Positions 44,212-56,229 of a stretch of DNA of 64,000 nt are shown one piece after another. The translations under genes were made by a program, and so were the position numbers. Under the pieces are notes generated by a model. The model did not search any database. It had not been told where the DNA came from and was given only the letters and a program-made list of their open reading frames with translations. Origin of the DNA: Glycine soja. Lineage: Eukaryota > Streptophyta > Magnoliopsida > Fabales > Fabaceae. Position 1 is the first letter of the stretch; the number at the start of each line of letters is the position of its first letter. The stretch is from assembly GCF_004193775.1 (NCBI RefSeq), contig NC_041002.1:17603535-17667534 (forward strand), given 5' to 3'.

Positions 44212-46077
44212 CTAGCGATTTCTAATTATGTGGGCCATTAAGTCTATCATATGCTGACAATAGCCGAGAAGCCCATGAATTTCTTCGGGGGCGGAGTAAG
44301 TGTCCGCCATCGCCTTGGCCTTGGCTAACAATCGGGGAAGTTCCTGACTCCCGTTCAAGGTAAGAGCAAACCGATCCATCCACATGGTTGCCCCTTGGTG
44401 TAAAGAGTCGATCACCCTTCCTCTAGCCTCTTTTTCCGCGTATACTTGGGCATACTCGTCCGCGATCCTATGCTCGTGGGCCGTGGCTAGACCTAACTCT
44501 TCTTGGTACTTGGCGATGATAGCTAGCATGTTGGTCTCCGTCTCGCATAAACGCTGAGACAAGCTCCTTTTGGACCTTGAACAGGCAACTAACTCCTCTT
44601 TCAAAACCATGCTATGTGCTCGCGACTGGTCCCTCTCTTCCCTTCGCAGCTTGAGTTCATTGTTGCTACCCCACAGAGCTCCGTGAAATTTATTCCGGCC
44701 ATACTCTTCCTTGCGAGCCCTCTTCGTCTCTTGTTCAAGGGCTCTTGCGGTAGTCGCATTCTCTTCCCGTAATCCGGCACACTCCTTCCGGATGTGTGTA
44801 GCGGCCAACTTGAACTTCTCCTTGGCAAGTTTCGCCTTTCCTAACTCGCTTTTGAGAGCTTGGACTTCTTCGTCCTCTTCCGGTGCTTCAAAACTCTCTT
44901 CGCTGATGACTTTTAACTTGGCGAGCCAATCTAAACCTCGTATATGAACTTTCAGCCATTCATGGTACCCACCAATGATGCCATTACGAATGCCCCTAAG
45001 TTCTTGATCTTTCCTTAACGGGGTTTCCCATGCCTTATGGATTGCTTGTATAGCCTTGAAATTTTGTGCGCCGAAATCCCTCACAAGGAAAGGAGACATG
45101 CTTTCTTCCATCGGTGCTCCCCTCATAGGGTACCCTAGTTGTCATATAGCGAGCGCGGGATTGTAGTTAATACAACTCCTCGTTCCTATCGGCGGAATGT
45201 TTAGGTACCCTCCACATGAGAAAAGGACTCCCTCCTTTCCTTCCTTCCATCGGGGGAACCAATTGATTGTTCTACCTCCTATCCCGGCCAAAAGCTGGTC
45301 CCAATCTATTCTCCTCTTTTCAGTACACGAGCGATGGCTCAGGAGCGGACATGGATGCCTTGTGTCTTGCTGGAACAAGTGCGAAACCAACCAAACACAG
45401 AGGGCGGGCAAGCAACAGATGATCTGTGCGCTACTCTTTTCGCACCTTCGGTCAAATGTGTCAATTAAATCTACCAAGACAGCTACCACAGGACTTTCCT
45501 TGCTATGGTGGTATGCAAGGAAAGCGTCGATTGCTGCTAGGTCCACCAAACCATCCACGTTTGGAAAGAGGACGACCCCAAAAATTAGCAAAGCTAACAC
45601 ATCCATAAATGGGACCCAATCTCCTTGATTGGACATACCCCTCGCCTTGTCTTCTAGGTACCTCCGTGGTAGGCCCGCTATGCCATTCCGAGTCTGTTTT
45701 ATGCGGTCCAAACCTCTTGCTGAATCCTTGACCACAGTTGCAATTCTGCTCAAAGAGGGGAGACACCCGGAGGAAAGATATGGTTTTCTTCCCCCGAGAG
45801 AACATCCTAGAATTTCCTCAAATTCTTCAATGGTTGGTACTAATTGGAAGTCTCCGAACGTGAAGCATCTCAAAGGCTGGTCGTAGTATTGGGTGAGTGA
45901 TGCAATGGCTTCTATGGATACCTCTGCTATGGTCAACTCTAAGATCTTTCCGTAAATCTTGCGGAAAGCTTGCATTTGGAGAGGTTCCATCAACCGCCCT
46001 AATTCCTTGATGCTGGTGGTATCTAGGCCTTTAACCTTGACTTGGTAAAACCTCTTGCCGGTTTGATTTGTCCCCAT
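44212..46077 (-). pseudogene. Ogre-B ORF1 protein, one nonsense codon
   Basis: Starts MGTNQTGKRFYQVKVKGL and ends MAHIIRNR, about 621 codons. A single TGA at 45141-45139 interrupts ALAI-x-QLGYPMRG. Copy A has AGA at this codon, so an arginine codon (probably CGA) became TGA. N-terminal half: RCFTFGDFQLVPTIEEFEE and VLFPNVDGLVDLAAIDAFL. C-terminal half: long charged coiled-coil-like region (about residues 370-560), then WMDRFALTLNGSQELPRLL. Known: the extra ORF1 of Ogre elements; function unknown. It ends 236 bp before the gag start. Confidence 0.85.
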
Positions 46078-46905
46078 GCTTACTAAAGTGAGACAAAAAG
46101 CTGGTGCAAATCAAAACTCCGATATCTCATGGGTGGGATGGATGAATGCATGAAGGAATGCATATGACACAGCTGTATTTTAAGAATGCGGGTGCCCGGG
46201 ACATTGTCTCCTTTTTAGACACAACGTCTAGGGGTAGCAAAGTGCCCCAACGTATGTATTTAAAACGGTGACCCGGACCTTCCATTGATTTGTCTATAGA
46301 GGGGATCAAGATAGAACCCCTATGCATATGCAAAAGGCGCAATAGCATGACAATATCCACTGAACATAAGCAAAAGGGTATATGATATTTATGCATGGCA
46401 GTGTGAAAAATGGCACGCAACGTGTTTGCTCCGTGCCCCTATTTAAGGGACCTATAAGGGAGAGAGCTAAAAAGGCTTTTAGTGATAACTCCCAAGGTGG
46501 TCATATTTCTCTTGATGGTCTCTAGAGGTATCATCCCCTTTGAAGAACACATTGCAGCAGTAGGGACTACTAGCAACAATAAGTTTTCAAAGAGAAAAGC
46601 TCTAGATGAGGGTTCACAGTAATAAAGCAAGTCGGAGACCTAGCATGATCACAGATTCACCTCCACTCCTTATGTTCCCATGAACCCGGGTATAGGGCCC
46701 CTTTTTCAACTCTCAGTGTGTGCAAATAGTGTTGGTGTTTGTGTGCATCAAATGAATAAATATTTACCTCATGCATACATTTTAAAACGCACTAAAAGCA
46801 ACAAAGAGTTTATATACACAAGAACATAAAATAAAGGGAAACCAACAAAGGAGAAAGTCATGATAAAACATTGCACAAGATTAAATGGCCTAAATCTCTA
46901 AAAAT
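46078..46905 (-). other. Leader of Ogre-B
   Basis: Noncoding sequence between primer site and ORF1, closely matched by 58061-58937 (Ogre-C) and by the Ogre-A leader pieces. The frames 46127-46420 and 46439-46630 are not conserved as proteins. Confidence 0.65.
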
Positions 46906-46927
46906 AGTCCCCAGTGGAGTCGCCAAC
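46906..46927 (-). other. Primer-binding site of Ogre-B
   Basis: On the minus strand GTTGGCGACTCCACTGGGG follows the LTR end directly; the TGG starts two bases in. Same site as in Ogre-A and Ogre-C. Confidence 0.75.
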
Positions 46928-47270
46928 TATTGCAACCTACCCTTCGGCGGGAGGGCGACGCGAGACTCGCGGGATGCGTGTTCCATGAAAGGAATACGCG
47001 CGGAGTCGCCACCAACGTTTATTTGAGGAAAACGTCGGAAAAAACCGGAAAAGACGCGATCTACGAACTTTTAAGTGAAAGGTTCGGGAGTTGTATTTAC
47101 GCACGGGGAAGGTATTAGCACCCCAAACGTCCGTCTCAAGGGACGACAGCCTTTAATCGAATGTGCGAACATGACTTTGATTTTTTATATTCCCTTTTTA
47201 TGCCTTTATATCCTTTATACCCTTTTTATATTTTTTCTCCTTTTGTGGTCGACAAGGGTGTTTCCCTTTG

Positions 47271-47316
47271 CTCCTACGTATTCCTCAATTGCGATGAGGA
47301 AATCAGACCTACGTAG
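47271..47316 (-). promoter_or_regulatory. Conserved nested hairpin (LTR copy of Ogre-B)
   Basis: Outer arms CTACGTA/TACGTAG and inner arms CCTCA/TGAGG. Further copies: 8219-8262, 11579-11622, 28560-28605, 31930-31969, 32183-32222, 59294-59340. In the 28560 copy the inner arms read CCTTA/TAAGG, a paired change. Role unknown. Confidence 0.65.
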
Positions 47317-48240
47317 TTCTTTCTTATCAAGTGATTCTTTTTACTTAAAAGGTGATCACTTTAAGGCGTTGGACCTTGAAAATGATCCATTTTACTTAGT
47401 AAGAAATTGAAATGACAAACTTCAAAAACCTATTTTTATGGACGAGCTTGACTAGGCGAGTTGATTTTAGCCTTAGTTTCACTTTAGTTATTAGTCAATT
47501 CAATTAAGAATGAGAAATCCCAAAGAGAAAACGTCCGATTGATTTTCCGCTTTATTTTACTAAAAGATGTTTTTTTTATTATTATATTATTATTTTACCT
47601 CTTTTTTTATTTCCAAAGTGGTTACGGCACGACCGAACGGCCGGAATTCATTTTAACCGAAGTTAACGGATAATACAATTCAAATGATCGGTGAAAATTT
47701 ATTTTATTTTGAGGTTAAGCGAGAAATGACTTAAATAAAATCGCTTAAGCACGTCAAAAGGGGGTATAAAAAGTAAATGAAACCAGAATAAAAATACACG
47801 AAACACAATGTGGACCACCATGGGTACATAGAATGAATCGAAAAGCTTGGTTCGAGGTACTTACCTGTTGAAGATCGAAGAACGAATGAAGAACGTCGAA
47901 GAACGGTCGAAACCTTCACGAAATTCCTCACGGAAACTTTACGGAAACGATTCGGAAGCGCCTCGGCTTGGATTTTCTTCACAGAAAAATTTTTCCAAGC
48001 AAATTCGAAGGAGAGAGAAGTGCCTAAGGGGCTGAACCCTTATTCACTTCACTTCTCCCCCTATTTATAGAAAATTGGGGGAGAAGCTTGCCACCCAGCT
48101 CGCCCAGGCGAGCAGGGTTGCTTCCTCCAGAAGCAACAGCCTTCTAGAGGAATCTTCTGGAGGGCCCAAGTGGGCCTGGTTGCTATTTGCACCCCCATTT
48201 TTACTAAGTACACCCCCCTGCCTTTTTTTTGGTGATTCTT

Positions 48241-48480
48241 TTTTCGTAAAGTTACGGAAACTTACGAATTTCGTAACGATACTTGTTTTCTTTCCGTAAT
48301 GTTACGGAACCTTGCGGATTACATAATCATCCCCTTTTTGACTTACGGAATGTTACGGAACCTCATTAATTGTGCAACGATGCTTCCATTTGATTTCCGG
48401 TGTGTCACAGAACCTTACAGATTGTGCATCAATATTTTCTTTTGTTTTCCGGCATGTCCCGGAATTTCACAAATTGCCTA
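48241..48480 (-). repeat. U3 tandem repeat, period about 51 bp
   Basis: GTTACGGAA-like cores at 48251, 48301, 48352, 48404 and 48456, so spacings of 50-52 bp. The second unit holds the inverted repeat TTCCGTAATGTTACGGAA. Similar arrays are in the other minus-strand LTRs (about 29725-29900 and 30715-30950). Upstream of the TATA box, so an enhancer-like role is possible. Confidence 0.7.
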
Positions 48481-48566
48481 ATGATGGGTGCCAAGCAGCT
48501 TACAAGGACCAAACAAAGGTCGCATGTCATCAAGCAAAGGTCCCCGAACGAAATTAGGGTATGACA

Positions 48567-48806
48567 GTTGGTTAGGTTCAGTTAAGCGCTTGGGGCATCC
48601 CATGGACTGAGCGAAAAGGCTCAGGTTATCACAACCGTACATGGTTTAAAGCATACAAAGTGAGGACTAAAGTCTCAAACTCATATTCTCTTCTTTTCAA
48701 ATGACCGTGACGAGAAAATTACAGCAAACAGGAATCCCTGGGGGAATCCAAGAAGAACACATAAAAATAAAAGAACATGCAGCGATATTCTTAATTGCCC
48801 CAGATT
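48567..48806 (-). other. Ogre-C sequence between its pol stop and Ogre-B
   Basis: Noncoding, matches the Ogre-B sequence just after its pol stop (about 36987-37227). It ends at GAACCTAACCAAC, the point where Ogre-B begins. Confidence 0.65.
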
Positions 48807-51800
48807 CTAAGCGTAGTATCGCTTGACAACATCAAAGTTCACGGGTAAAGGTAGCTCCTCGCCATCCATGTTGGTAAGCACCAGGGCCCCTCCGGAAAAA
48901 TCCCTTTTCATGATGAAAGGTCCTTCGTAGTTCGGGGCCCACTTACCTCGATTATCTTTAACAGCGTGGGACATCTTTTTCTGCACAAGGTCCCCCTCAT
49001 GGAACTTGCGCAAGCGCACCTTCTTGTCGAACGCAGTCCTCATTCTTTGTTGATACAGGCATCCATGGCTCACGGCCGTCAAGCGCTTACCTTCAATAAG
49101 GTTGAGTTGGTCATAGCGTGTTTGAGCCCACTCCAATTCTTCTAAGCCTGATTCTGCTAGTATCCTCTGGGAAGGGATCTCTACTTCAAATGGGAGTACC
49201 ACTTTCGTTCCATAAATCAAGGAATACGGCGTTGCCCCAGTAGAAGTTCATACCGAAGTTTGGTATCCATGCAAGGCAAAAGGCAACATCTCATGCCAAT
49301 CTTTGTATGACACTGTCATCTTCTGAATAATTTTCTTAATATTCTTGTTGGCTGCTTCCACGGCTTCGTTCATCTTTGGTCGGTAGGGCGTGGAATTGTG
49401 ATGCTGTATTTTGAAATCCACGCACATTTCCTGCATCATCTTGTTATTCAGATTGGTGCCATTGTCAGTAATGATCTTCCTAGGGAGTCCGTACCGACAA
49501 ATCAGCTCCCTCTTTATGAATCTGACCACTACACTCCTTGTGACATTGGTGTAGGAAGTCGCTTCGACCCATTTGGTGAAATAATCTATTGCCACAAGAA
49601 TGAAGCGATGATCGTTCGAAGCCTTGGGTTCGATGGCCCCTATGACGTCTATTCCCCACATGGAAAAAGGCCAAGGGGCGGACATGACATTCAAGGGATG
49701 AGGCGGAGCATTGACATTGTCCGCGAACGCTTGACATTTATGGCATTTCCTTACATGGATGCAACAATCACTTTCCATGGTGAGCCAGTAATTACCTGCT
49801 CTCAGGATCTTCCTGGCCATAGCATGCCCATTGGCGTGCGTTCCAAACGAACCCTCGTGGACTTCCTCGATCATGTGGTTCGCCTCTTTGGCGTCCACGC
49901 ATCGCAGGAGAGTCATGTTGTGGTTTCTTTTATATAGTATGCTCCTGCTCATGAAGAAGCCGACCACCAATCTCCTCAATGTCCTTTTATCATTGTTGGA
50001 AGCCCCCGGTGGGTATCCTTTGCTTTCAACGAATTGCTTGATATCGAAATACCAAGGCTTACCATCCCGTTCCTCTTCCACCTGACAACAATGCGCGAGT
50101 CTGCCACAACACCAGAACTCAATGTATGGTAGGTCCCCGTGCGGTGTTAGCTGGAACTTGGACGCTAAAGTAGCAAGCGCATCCGCCATTTGATTTTCCT
50201 CCCGGGGAACGTGATGAAAGGAGATCTCATCAAAGGAATCAGCCAACTCCTTGATATAGGCTTTGTAGGGTATTGGCTTGGGGTCTTTAGTTTCCCATTC
50301 TCCTCTCAGCTGGTGAATCACCAGTGCTGAGTCCCTGTATACTTTGAGCAGTTTGACATTAGAGTCAATTGCTGCCTGGACGGCCAGAGCACATGCTTCA
50401 TACTCAGCCATATTGTTGGTGCAGTCAAACCCCAGCCTAGCTGTTAAAGGTATACATTGATTGTCTGGAGAGACCAATACTGCTCCAATTCCATGGCCTA
50501 GAACGTTTGATGCTCCGTCAAACCATACAGTCCATTTGTCCCGGTCCTCGTCTAGTTTCTCCTCAAACAAGGCCATGATTTCCTCATCCGGGAATTTGGG
50601 ATGCATGGGCTGATAGTCGTTGAGAGGCTGCTGAGCCAAATAATCTGCTAAGGCACTTCCTTTTGTCGCCTTTTGGGTGACGTAAACTATATCAAACTTG
50701 GATAGCAAGACTTGCCACCGGGCGATCCGTCCTGTGAGAGCTGGCTTTTCAAAGATGTACTTAACCGGGTCCATCTTGGATATCAACCAGGTGGTATGGC
50801 TCAGCATGTATTGTCTTAGGCGGTGGGACGCCCAAACTAAAGCACAACATGTTCTTTCGAGCAGGGAGTAATTCATTTCACAGGTCGTGAACTTCTTACT
50901 CAAGTAGTAGACAGCGCACTCTTTCTTCCCGGACTCATCATGTTGCCCCAGCATACACCCGATCGACTCGTCCAAAATCGTCATATAGAAGATGAGGGGC
51001 CTTCCGGGCACCAGTGGCATAAGCACAGGAGGGTTCATGAGACACTGTTTGATCCTTCCAAATGCCTCTTGACAATCCTCGTTCTAGCGGACGGTTTGGT
51101 TCTTGCGTAAGAGTTTGAACAACGGCTTTCAAATAGCAGTGAGCTGTGATATGAATCTGGCAATATAATTCAAACGTCCCAGGAAACCTCGGACTTACCT
51201 CTCGGTACGGGGTTCTGGCATCTCAAGGATGGACTTTACCTTTTCGGGGTCCACCTCTATCCCTTTCTGGCTTACGATGAAACCTAGCAACTTCCCTGAT
51301 TTAACCTCGAAAGTGCACTAAGCGGGGTTTAACCTCAATTGATACTTCCTAAGCCTTTCGAACAACTTCCGCAGGTTGACAAGGTGTTCCTCCTCGGTCT
51401 TAGATTTGGCAATTATGTCATCCACATAGACCTCGATCTCTTGGTGCATCATATCGTGGAACAAAGCTACCATAGCCCGTTGATAAGTTACCCCGGCATT
51501 CTTGAGTCCAAAGGACATCACCTTGTAACAGAACATTCCCCATAGGGTGATGAAGGTAGTCTTTTCCATATCCTCCGGCGCCATTTTTATCTGATTGTAA
51601 CCGGAGAACCCGTCCATAAAGGAAAACAAAGAGAAATTGGTCGTATTATCCATGAGGATATCGATGTGCGGCAAAGGAAAATTGTCTTTGGGACTGGCTC
51701 GATTCAAGTCCCGATAATCCACACGCATTCGCACCTTCCCATCCTTCTTAGGGACTGGTACAATGTTGGCAACCCATTCGGGGTACCAAGCGACAGCCAG

Positions 51801-52254
51801 AAAACCAGCGTCAAATTGTTTCTTTACCTCTTCCTTTATTTTCAAAGATGTCTCGGGCTTTATCCTCCTCAGTTTTTGTTTTACCGGGGAACACTCGGGA
51901 TTTAGAGGTAATCGGTGATGTACAATGTCAGAACTCAAACCAGGCATATCTTGGTATGACCAAGCAAAGATGTCTTGGTAGTCTTTTAGCAGGGCTGTTA
52001 ATTCTTCACGGATGGGTGCGGTCATACCAGTGCCTATCTTCACTTCCTTTTTCCCACTGCTGGTTCCTAAGTCCACTAGTTCTGTCTCTTCTTGATGAGG
52101 CCCCATCCCTTGGTCCTCATGGGCGACTATCTTCTCCAACTCCGGGGGAAGTCCCACATCTTCCTCCTCTTCATCCTCCGCCTGATTCGTTTCTTGCTCG
52201 AAATCGATGGTCGGGTCCCAGGTATTAGTACCTTCGAGGGACTCATCGTCGGAT
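48807..52254 (-). pseudogene. Ogre-C ORF2 exon 2: RT, RNase H, second RNase H, integrase (several stops)
   Basis: Same domain order as Ogre-B. RT with RMRVDYRDLN (cysteine to arginine before VDYRD) and IEVYVDDIIAKSK. First RNase H from about 51030. Second RNase H with WFDGASN, NMAEYEA and YRDSALVIHQ (glycine to arginine). Integrase with IITDNGTNLNN and MNEAVEAANKN (glycine to glutamate near the catalytic glutamate). Open pieces 52157-51318, 51038-49248 and 49220-48807 are separated by stops: LNPA-stop at 51318-51320, others near 51086, 51128 and 51198, and a TGA at 49250-49248 where copy B has CGA. More decayed than Ogre-B, as expected for the older host element. Confidence 0.9.
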
Positions 52255-52434
52255 CTGGCGTTTTAAACGTAAAGAAATAAACATGCAAATGTATGAGAAT
52301 TGGTAGAGACATAGGAACAGATGAAGAAAGATCTTTTATATTATAAATTTAGGAACAAAAGACAAAAATCCTTAACAAAAGAAAACTCTAAAGCCTAGGC
52401 CCAACTGTAGAGTTTAAAAGCCACAAAGGGTTAC
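52255..52434 (-). other. Intron between protease and RT, Ogre-C
   Basis: 180 bp. Donor ATAAT|GTAACC (GT at 52434-52433), acceptor CGCCAG|ATCC (AG at 52256-52255). As in Ogre-B the spliced frame reads SIISDDESLEG and the unspliced frame ends in a TAA overlapping the donor. Confidence 0.82.
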
Positions 52435-55400
52435 ATTATGCTTGTTGCATAAATGTCTGGACGCTCCTCCACTCGCAAATTTCCTAGTCGGAAACCAGGA
52501 GGGCATGGCCGTACCAAATCCGACCCACTTGGCGAATCATCTTCACATATCGCAACAACTTGGCCTTCGTGCCCTAGACCCGCGCTTATAAAGCTCCTAC
52601 TGATGTGGCAGGGCGGGCCTCCTTTGACTTCTTGTCCCAATCGTGAGCCTTGACCTCCGCTCTTCCTTCCTGCAATGCCTTTCCTTATGTCCTCTTGTGT
52701 GGGTTTATAGCCTAACCCAAACATCCCATGGTTTCCACTAGCGCTTATCAGGCTGGTTATGCCGCCGTTGTCCTTGCCTAAACCTATTCCGGGCTCGTAA
52801 CCATTCCCCAACATCACTCGGGCCATCATTACTGCCGCATCGGATAGGCAAGGTTGCCCAGAGAAGGAATCTACAGAGGCAATGCTAACCACCTCAAAAG
52901 ACTGGAAGGCTGTTTCTAATGACTCCTCCGTGGCTTCCACATATGGCATAGAGGACGGGCAACTGACCAAGATGTCTTCCTCGCCCAATACGATAACCAA
53001 ATGCCCCTCCACTACAAATTTCAATTTTTGGTGGAGCGTAGAGCGAACAACTCCCACCGAATGAATCCACGGGTGCCCCAAAAGGCAGCTGTAAGAGGGG
53101 TTAATGTCCATTATTTGAAAGGTAACCTGACAGGTATGGGGGCCTATCTGTACAGGGAGGTCGATCTCTCCCCTACCTCTCGACGGGTGCCGTCGAAGGC
53201 ACAAACTACCATGGAACTTGGCTTTAGATGGGAAGCATTAAACGGTAATTTCTCCAAAGTGCTTTTGGGCATTATGTTTAAACTGGAACTGTTATCGATA
53301 AGCACCTTGGCTACGATGTGGTCCATGCACTTGACTGATACATGCAAAGCCCTGTTATGCCCTCTCCCCTCGGCAGGGATTTCTTCTTCGGCGAAGGCAA
53401 GATAATTGTTGGCGGTGATATTATTGACGAGTTCTCCAAAGCCCTCTACAGAGATATCTTGAGACACATGAGCTTCGTTCAAGACCTTTACTAGCAAAGC
53501 CCGATGAGGCTCAGAGCTCATGAGTAATTCCAAAAGAGAGACCATGGTCGGGGTTTTGTTGAGCTGTTCAATGACCTTGAACTCGCTCTGCTGAATAATG
53601 CGGAGAAACTCGCTTGCTTCCTCTAGCGACACTTCCCTCTTGCCACAGCCATCCCTTTTCTCTGGAATATCCTCGTTCGGAGTGAGGGTCGTCTTGTCAT
53701 TTTGTTCTTCCACCATCTTGGCCTTTCCCTTAATGTTTGCGGGTTGTGTCGACAGGTCAGGGGGTGCAAACACGCGACCGTTGTGGGTCACACCGCTCAG
53801 CCCCGTGATATTGGTTACCTTGGCCGACAACGAGCTGATGTCGGTGGCTTCTTTTTTCCTTTCACTCAGAGGTGTATACCTCCACCGGACTGTGTGGCTG
53901 TTTTGGTATGGGAAAGGAACAGGCTTAGCTGCTGAGGGGTATCGGGGCTTTGGTGAAGCTGCGTCCTTGGTGAAGTATATCACCAACGGTTTAGGCCTTC
54001 CAAAACTTTTCTCATTCGCGGACTGCATACATATATGCTGCTCTTCCCTCCCCTCATCACCGACCTCCAGTCGGCCTTGATCTATCATTCATTGCAATAA
54101 TTCCTCCACTGCTAAACATGATTCCATGTTATGTAGTTCGCTGGGATGCAACAAACAAGAATCCTCTTCATACCCACCGTGGGGAATCACACCTCCCTTT
54201 TGTAGGGCCTCAAAGATAAACCTCCTAGGGGTCGCTACGTCCTTTAAAGGCTTAGACCTGCGCGGCCTATCTGACTCAATGGCATTAACAACTCCCCCTC
54301 CATGGTTGGCGAGCGGGTTGGTTTTCACGTTGGGCCGATCCTCTTGAAATGTCAGCCATCTGACATCTATCAAATGTTGGACCTTGTATTTAAGGGCCAG
54401 GCATTTTTCGATGGAATGCCTCGGGGTATTCCCATGGTACGCGCAAGTTGCGTTAGGATCATACCACTTTGGGAAAGGGGGTTGGTAGATCTTCCTGGGA
54501 GTTATCACGGCCATTTGGTTGGCGATGAGGGACGGCAAGAGGTCTTCCTACGTCATTGGGAGTGGGGTGAATTCTGGAATTGGCTTCGAGGGAAAGTTCC
54601 TCATTGCGTTGGAATTGCCGACCGGGCGAGCCGTGGTTGGAGCCGGAGCTTGGGGGGCCTCCCTCTGGATGGGTGCCTAAGGCTGTACGGGTGATGAATT
54701 GGAGGAGTTCCTAGCGTGAGCTGAAAAGCACGGATGATGTTGCGCGTACTGATGCGTACCATGAAAGGTCTGTAGGGGCTTGACCCATGCGGGCGCCGAA
54801 GTGACAGCATGGGTATCTCCTTCCTTCCTTTTTTCCCCAGTTGCTCCGACTCTTTTAGCATGGGTATTTGTGGAGGAAACATAATCGAACTTCCCTCTTT
54901 TCAACCCTACTTCAATTATTTCCCCGACGAATACCAAGTCCGCGAAGCTAGAAGGCATGTAGCCTACCAACTTCTCATAGTAAAACACTGGCAAGGTGTC
55001 TACCGTCATGGTGATCATCTCCCTTTCGACCATGGGAGGGGCCACTTGTGCCGCCAGGTCTCTCCACCGCTGTGCGTATTCTTTAAAGGTCTCACCTTCC
55101 TTCTTAAACATATTCTGTAGCTGAGTGCGATCGGGAGCCATATTGGAATTATACTGATATTGCCTTAGGAAAGCAGTAATCAAGTCCTTCCAGGTACGGA
55201 TTCGGGAAGCTTCCAGATTAGTGTACCAAACAACAGCGGCTCCAGCCAAGCTATCTTGGAAAAAGTGTATTAACAACTTTTCATCCCTAGAGTGTGCCCC
55301 CATCTTGCGACAATACATCTTGAGATGGTTCTTAGGACAAGTCGTCCCTTAATACTTGTCAAAATCAGACACTTTGAATTTTGGGGGGATGACGACATCC

Positions 55401-56008
55401 GATACCAAGCAAAGATCTGTCATGTCCGTGAACGGATAGTCACCAAAGCCTTCAACAGCCCTCAATCTCTCTTCGAGGAGATCGAGTTTCCTTCTTTCTT
55501 CGGCCGCTGGGGGTGGTCCTTCTATGGACAATAATATTGGTTGTGTTGTGAGGTTGGGCTGAGGCAAAGTATTGGGTGCCGGCCCCTCGACGGGGATCGG
55601 GGGGTAGAACTCGACATCCCCTTGGGCATACTCTTGATGATCTTCGTGGACCTCGTCGGGCTGTCGAGGAGGCTCCCCTTCAAGGATGGGGGAAGAGACA
55701 TGACCCGCATCATCCTACATGACTGGCAGCGTGTAATTAGGCGGCAATCCATAAGGGTAAGCCACCCAGTTGTATCCCAAATGGGGATTGATGTTGTGCC
55801 CCAGCATGCTCCTTCCTCATCCTACCGCATTCAGTGGAGGATTGTGCGCAGTAGCTAGGAGAGTTGGGTCTGCTTCGGCAACAGTGGCCACGTTTTTCTC
55901 CATGAGTTGCCTCATTCCTAACATGGCCTCCATCATGGAAGCCATTTGTTCTTTTAGGGCCGACATGTCAACTTTCATCTGTTCCTGTGTCTCCTCTTAA
56001 TCACCCAT
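52435..56008 (-). pseudogene. Ogre-C ORF2 exon 1: gag, protease and G-patch (most complete gag)
   Basis: Starts MGD then a stop (CAA to TAA). It keeps the gag region deleted in copies A and B: LEERLRAVEGFGDYPFTD, VIPPKFKVSDFDKY, LKMYCRKMGAHSRDEKLLI and HFFQDSLAGAAVVWYTN. Knuckle CAYHGNTPRHSIEKC. Protease KVLIDNSSSLNIMPKS, where DNG has become DNS. G-patch MLGNGYEPGIGLGKDNGG, then LGYKPTQEDIRKGIAGRKSG. A one-base deletion near 53172 (compared with copy B) shifts the frame inside the protease. Several further stops (55989, about 55715, 55351, about 54660, 54090). Not functional. Confidence 0.87.
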
Positions 56009-56229
56009 CGTTCTAGATTTGGATCTGGTGCAATAGGGATGCCTTGGGGCGCGTTTAGTTATGGTGTTTTTCCTAGAAAACCAAACGTGAGGAGTAGGTA
56101 AAGAATAATGAATGCATGCTACAGATAAAATGCATGAGTAATTTGATTCGTACTGACTTTGGAGCAAAAACACGGGATTTTATTTAAAAAGTTATAACCA
56201 GTCAAGATCTTAGTGACAATACAAGTTTC

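Larger units (their letters stand above)
30374..48566 (-). mobile_element. Ogre element, copy B (inner), minus strand, best preserved
   Basis: About 18.2 kb. 5' LTR 48566-46928, primer site, leader, ORF1 46077-44212, ORF2 43975-37228 with one intron, ORF3 35130-34066, 3' hairpin array, polypurine tract, truncated 3' LTR 31039-30374. The two LTR pieces match each other (47931-48566 with 30374-31039) better than either matches the Ogre-C LTRs. Innermost position and the fewest stop codons both say it is the youngest copy. It lies about 240 bp downstream of the Ogre-C pol stop. Confidence 0.78.
46928..48566 (-). repeat. 5' LTR of Ogre-B
   Basis: 1639 bp, starts TGTCATACCC at 48566 and ends GGTTGCAATA at 46928 (family end GGTTGCGACA). 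On the minus strand the TATA box CTATAAATAG lies at about 48070. It also carries a conserved nested hairpin at 47271-47316 and U3 repeats at 48241-48480. It begins right after the Ogre-C sequence GAACCTAACCAAC. Confidence 0.85.

Noticed and set aside
46928..48566. One LTR shared by two tandem Ogre elements
   Set aside because: Attractive by position, but the sequence pairing of the outer LTRs and of this LTR with 30374-31039 fits nesting better. Kept as an alternative only.
48567..48570. CAAC microhomology deletion removing the Ogre-C 3' region
   Set aside because: Minus-strand CAAC is present at 48570-48567, 36990-36987 and 31043-31040, and a deletion between them would explain the short 3' region. 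The nested-insertion model explains both this and the LTR pairing.
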